A stretch of 29,490 nucleotides of DNA. It comes from Saccoglossus kowalevskii. Taxonomy: Eukaryota > Hemichordata > Enteropneusta > Harrimaniidae. The stretch is taken from assembly GCF_000003605.2 (NCBI RefSeq), contig NW_003109103.1, forward strand, positions 260,900-290,389. The letters run 5' to 3'. This document shows positions 24,493 to 29,490 of the stretch, piece after piece. The position numbers and the translations under genes were made by a program. The notes below the pieces were generated by a model. The model did no database searches, had not been told where the DNA came from, and worked only from the letters and a program-made list of their open reading frames with translations. Position 1 is the first letter of the stretch. Every line of letters starts with the position of its first letter.

Positions 24493-25356
24493 ATGGCAGT
24501 CCCCCTTCCACATACTGAAGAGACGTCCGAGGGAAACAACTATCTCAGTATTAATAGATGGGCATGTAATCCGCTCACGAATGTTGAAAACATAGTAAGA
24601 GATTTCGAAGTGCGACACGACGATGTGTTCGTCACCGGCTACGCACAATCTGGTACGGACTGGTTGGCCAGTTTACTTCAACAGTTGTACGACTGGGGTA
24701 CGCCGAGAGTGACGGACAACGGGTTGATCCCTACCTTGGAATTGGCAAGTACTCCAGTTAAAATGGGATATACCGAGTGTACGAGAGCTCCGTCTCCGCG
24801 TTTAATTAAATCGCATTTACCGTACCAATGTTTTCCACGTCATCACTTTCACGGCAAGACCATTGTTATGATTAGGAACCCCAAGGACGTATGTGTCGCT
24901 CTTTATGGCTCACTCTGCGCAAACCAACCTGACAATCATATATTATCATGGAACGATTTTGTTTCTGAATTTCTATGCGGGAACCTCCCATATGGATCAT
25001 GGATGGCGCATAGCACCGACTGGCTGGAAAACAAACCTGCCAACACACTGTTCGTTAAATACGAGAATCTTAAATACAATCTCCGAAAAGAAATCGGAAG
25101 CGTGTTAGAGTTCCTCGGTCTTCCGGTCACGGGGGCCGCCATCGATTCCCTTGCCACGGATTATCAACTTTCCGCTACGATAAATCTTGGCAACAAACTC
25201 GGCTTCTCAAATAATGACTGTCGGGCATACTTCGCATATCGTGATTTTGATGACGTTGGCTGCTGGAAGAAATACTTCTCTGTTGCCCAGAGCGACCTTA
25301 TGGACGAAGCTCTGTCTGAGATGAGGGAGAGGGGACACGGAATGTTTTTGAAATGA
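24493..25356 (+). CDS. Cytosolic sulfotransferase family protein, intronless, altered cofactor site
   Basis: A 287-residue protein of the SULT (Sulfotransfer_1) family, whose members move sulfate from PAPS to hydroxyls or amines. Full family length without introns, although typical animal SULT genes have several, so a retroposed origin is possible. The start is fixed by an in-frame TAG nine bases upstream and a good context (G at -3, G at +4). The fold is clear: the PAPS loop region TGYAQSGTDW (48-57), the catalytic histidine in KSHLP (H108), the 3'-phosphate region RNPKDV (128-133), FVKYENL (187-193), and a C-terminal segment GCWKKYFSVAQ (256-266). Key residues differ from family consensus: the loop Lys is Gln52, the loop's second Thr is Asp56, the 3'-phosphate Ser is Ala136, and the RKGxxGDW motif reads RDFDDVGCW. 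The frame is intact and GC-richer than its flanks, so it appears maintained, but PAPS binding and catalysis are doubtful. It may be a pseudoenzyme or have changed chemistry. Confidence 0.93.
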   Translation: MAVPLPHTEETSEGNNYLSINRWACNPLTNVENIVRDFEVRHDDVFVTGYAQSGTDWLASLLQQLYDWGTPRVTDNGLIPTLELASTPVKMGYTECTRAPSPRLIKSHLPYQCFPRHHFHGKTIVMIRNPKDVCVALYGSLCANQPDNHILSWNDFVSEFLCGNLPYGSWMAHSTDWLENKPANTLFVKYENLKYNLRKEIGSVLEFLGLPVTGAAIDSLATDYQLSATINLGNKLGFSNNDCRAYFAYRDFDDVGCWKKYFSVAQSDLMDEALSEMRERGHGMFLK

Positions 25357-25489
25357 CGTCATGTTCAGCACGTTTATACGATATATATTTAAACACTGAA
25401 TATAACAATAGTTTTGTTTTTTTCTCAAACTTTAACAGAATGATTAAAAAAAATCACTATAATGGCAAAATAAGAATTATAATTCCCAA

Positions 25490-25495
25490 AATAAA
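25490..25495 (+). terminator. Candidate poly(A) signal of the sulfotransferase gene
   Basis: Canonical AATAAA, 134 nt past the stop codon, in an A/T-rich stretch. A reasonable 3' end for a short mRNA. Confidence 0.5.
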
Positions 25496-27218
25496 GTGGC
25501 TGAGAAACGCGAGTGTACTATTGCTAAACAAAATGCAAGGTATTTTGTAGTGGTAATTATTATGACAATAGTTCATTAACGTGAATTATTGTGCACACTC
25601 CTTTGAATGCATACAAGTATAGGCTTTTTACCGGAGAAACTTCTATATCAATGAAACATGCAGGCTTGGACACTTTAATACAGAAATATAACAGTGGCCA
25701 AACAGACACTTATGTTTTTATACATATATAAACAATTATTTTTATGTACATTTTTCTTGAAATGACTAATTAATAAAGAGATGATGAAAAAAACTGTAGT
25801 CAAGTAACTGACAAGCTTTAATAACTGTTGTATAATGCAGATGAGCGAAAGTTATATTTAGTCGAGAGTTGTTCACAAGAATGGGACCCAAGGTCGAGTC
25901 CCAACACTGATAGTTTATGCTAATATTACTTTTTTTTTTACACAAGTATACTTGTGGTAACATTGTTAACTGGCAATAACAATTATGGCCAACCATTAAA
26001 AGTACTGATGTAATTTGATCTTCAGTCTGAAGGATGATCGCCAGAACTACTTGAAGGAGTGCCCACATCCGGTACAGCGACCACACACTCACAGTACAGC
26101 TTAACAAAGGTATTTACACAACCGACGAGTTCCTTGACTTACATATTCATACTACTTAGCTTGAGTGTATCAATTATATAATAAACTGGCAAAGGCAAAA
26201 CTACAAGGTTGCAGACACAGGCAGTTCCACAATTGCGAGAATACCACCTATTTCAACACGTACTGACAATTGAGGAAGTTTAAAACTGGCATATCAGATT
26301 AAAACCGGATCAAAACATTTTTGTACACTTTATTTTTGTCTGTAAACAACTTATAAGAGCCAATCAGAAAGTATGTTGCTATGCAAGCATTGCAGCACAT
26401 CCCATATCGCGATTCAAACTTTTACGGTAGTTATGTTGGTGCACATGCAGGCAAGTTTTGTGATTGTTGGAGTCTTGTTCATTTGCGGTTCAATTCAATC
26501 AGAAATTGCAATGTGGACCATGTATACAATGACAATACAATTATATAAGGAGCACTAATTGGTCATGTTGATTTTGTAAAACATGGTTGGTCAGGTATAT
26601 GTGAGGGTGTGTTGTCATGTGACTAAAAAGTAACACCCATGTAGTGTCATTGAAAGAGACAATATACATGAAAGTCTTCAGTAAGACATCTGCAAATATT
26701 TATGTTTTATTGCAAGGTGGGAAGATATGGGTTTTATCATGTTACAATTATGGCATACAAATATTTGATCCCCTCTTCACATCACAAATGAAAAAAATCA
26801 ACAGTTGCTGTTGTGACAGTGACTTACTGAAGTAATTACCTAACATTTATGTGCACACATGCTTTTAGGCAGGCAGTTTAAAATGACCTGTACCTCTAAG
26901 AGTACCCAGTACACACCATTCAAATATTGCACTTCCTTGGAATGAACAACTATGATAAAATCTCAATTTGTGAATTTTATTTCAATTTCTCTCTCATCCA
27001 CGCAGGTTTAATAAACACGCTGACCAAGTTTCTGGTGTTCAGTAAATAGTTGAAGCCTGTTGAGGTAAAAAAATGTGTTCTGCCAGACAGGATAGATAAA
27101 TATGATATAAACCATATGGCAAGTCAGTAATGAACAATGCATTCCTGTTTTTTTCAAAGGAGCAATAGATGGTCAGTTGAAATTGTCTTCACCCATTAGA
27201 GGTTGTTTGACATTTCAG
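25496..27218. other. Intergenic DNA, nothing recognised
   Basis: Short open frames only, up to about 113 codons, with no family resemblance. The right part may fall in the 3' flank of SRP54. No tandem repeat is visible. Confidence 0.5.
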
Positions 27219-27771
27219 TTGAAGCGGCAATAGCTGTAACTATCCATTTTTTCTCAGATTTTATTATCAATAAATTAGTTTTAATAGTACCAATTTGTAA
27301 TGGTCATCGCTGATATGTGGACACTGAATGGCATGTACACTATATATCATGGCTGTACATTAAATCTCTTACAAGTGAAAGAAGATGTCCACGTCCATGT
27401 TTCGTCTACGTCTCCAGAGGGCGGCATTTATTGAAATCCAGCTTTGTCAAGTGAACCTCAGAGATTCCAATACAACTTACAAATTCATATCAAATATGTC
27501 ACCATCCTCAGAGGCGAAGCCACTGATGCACTTTCTTACTGATGATTTTATGTTTCACTTCATATAATAGAATGCATCATAATTTTCTACGATCCCCATC
27601 CGGTGAATGAATTCAACGATGGCGACTACTCGACCGTTAGTTTTCACATTGAATTTTATGTGATATAGGCTAGAGTAGATTTTTGTCCATGTAATTGTGT
27701 GTAAAAACAATATTTTGTTGAGATTTGGTCATCTCAATGCATATATTTTAATCACAGCTATTGCCGCTTTA
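27219..27771. mobile_element. Possible non-autonomous element with short inverted ends
   Basis: The 16 bases AAGCGGCAATAGCTGT at 27222-27237 recur as exact reverse complement at 27753-27768. With TTGA against TTAA outside, the inverted match extends to 19 positions with one change. The 550 bp between hold AT-rich sequence and a roughly 60-codon frame of no known type. This could be a small DNA transposon whose ends are near-TTAA, but a clean target duplication is not seen. Its right end lies 23 bp past the SRP54 stop, inside that gene's 3' UTR or flank. Confidence 0.35.
27747..27752 (-). terminator. Possible poly(A) signal of SRP54
   Basis: ATTAAA on the minus strand, 38 nt beyond the SRP54 stop codon, which would give a very short 3' UTR. 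A canonical AATAAA lies at 27427-27432. The choice is open. Confidence 0.2.
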
Positions 27772-27790
27772 AAAACACAAGGTTGTAATG

Positions 27791-29490
<1,700 letters not shown>

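Noticed and set aside
14651-25356. P450 and sulfotransferase as a detoxification gene cluster
   Set aside because: They are on opposite strands, 7.3 kb apart with two satellites between them, and the sulfotransferase may be inactive; two genes do not make a cluster.

Overview
The window is nuclear DNA from an animal. Three genes have the architecture of animal protein families. Two of them are split by GT-AG introns, and all five visible splice junctions are phase 1. Intergenic DNA is AT-rich and carries several tandem-repeat arrays and dispersed repeats. The long non-coding stretches, the satellites and the gene content (microsomal CYP2-clan P450, cytosolic sulfotransferase, SRP54) suit a marine invertebrate such as a hemichordate, another invertebrate deuterostome or a lophotrochozoan. 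The sequence alone does not settle the phylum.

Layout. Positions 1-9.1 kb have no recognisable gene. They hold three copies of a dispersed repeat (near 1.9, 2.3 and 4.1 kb), two arrays of a G-rich tandem repeat (2.1-2.3 and 3.2-3.5 kb) and a roughly 145-bp AT-rich satellite (5.2-6.24 kb). Positions 9.1-14.5 kb hold two striking inverted repeats and one doubtful reading frame. A complete three-exon CYP2-clan cytochrome P450 lies on the minus strand at 14651-17180 (498 residues), with candidate promoter elements and a 24-bp direct duplication upstream. A 44-bp minisatellite (18.87-19.93 kb) and a 17-bp minisatellite (21.71-23.81 kb) follow, and each shows higher-order periodicity. An intronless 287-residue sulfotransferase-family gene is at 24493-25356 on the plus strand. 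The last three coding exons of SRP54 are on the minus strand at 27791-29258; the gene continues beyond the right edge.

Functional reading. The P450 and the sulfotransferase belong to the classic oxidation and conjugation families. However, they are on opposite strands 7.3 kb apart with satellites between them, so no joint regulation is implied. The sulfotransferase lacks the PAPS-loop lysine and other cofactor contacts and may be a pseudoenzyme or have changed chemistry. SRP54 is an unrelated housekeeping gene. No clearly new multi-gene system is visible. The best leads are the degenerate sulfotransferase, the P450 with substitutions at two signature positions and only two ancestral-type introns, and the higher-order structure of the satellites.
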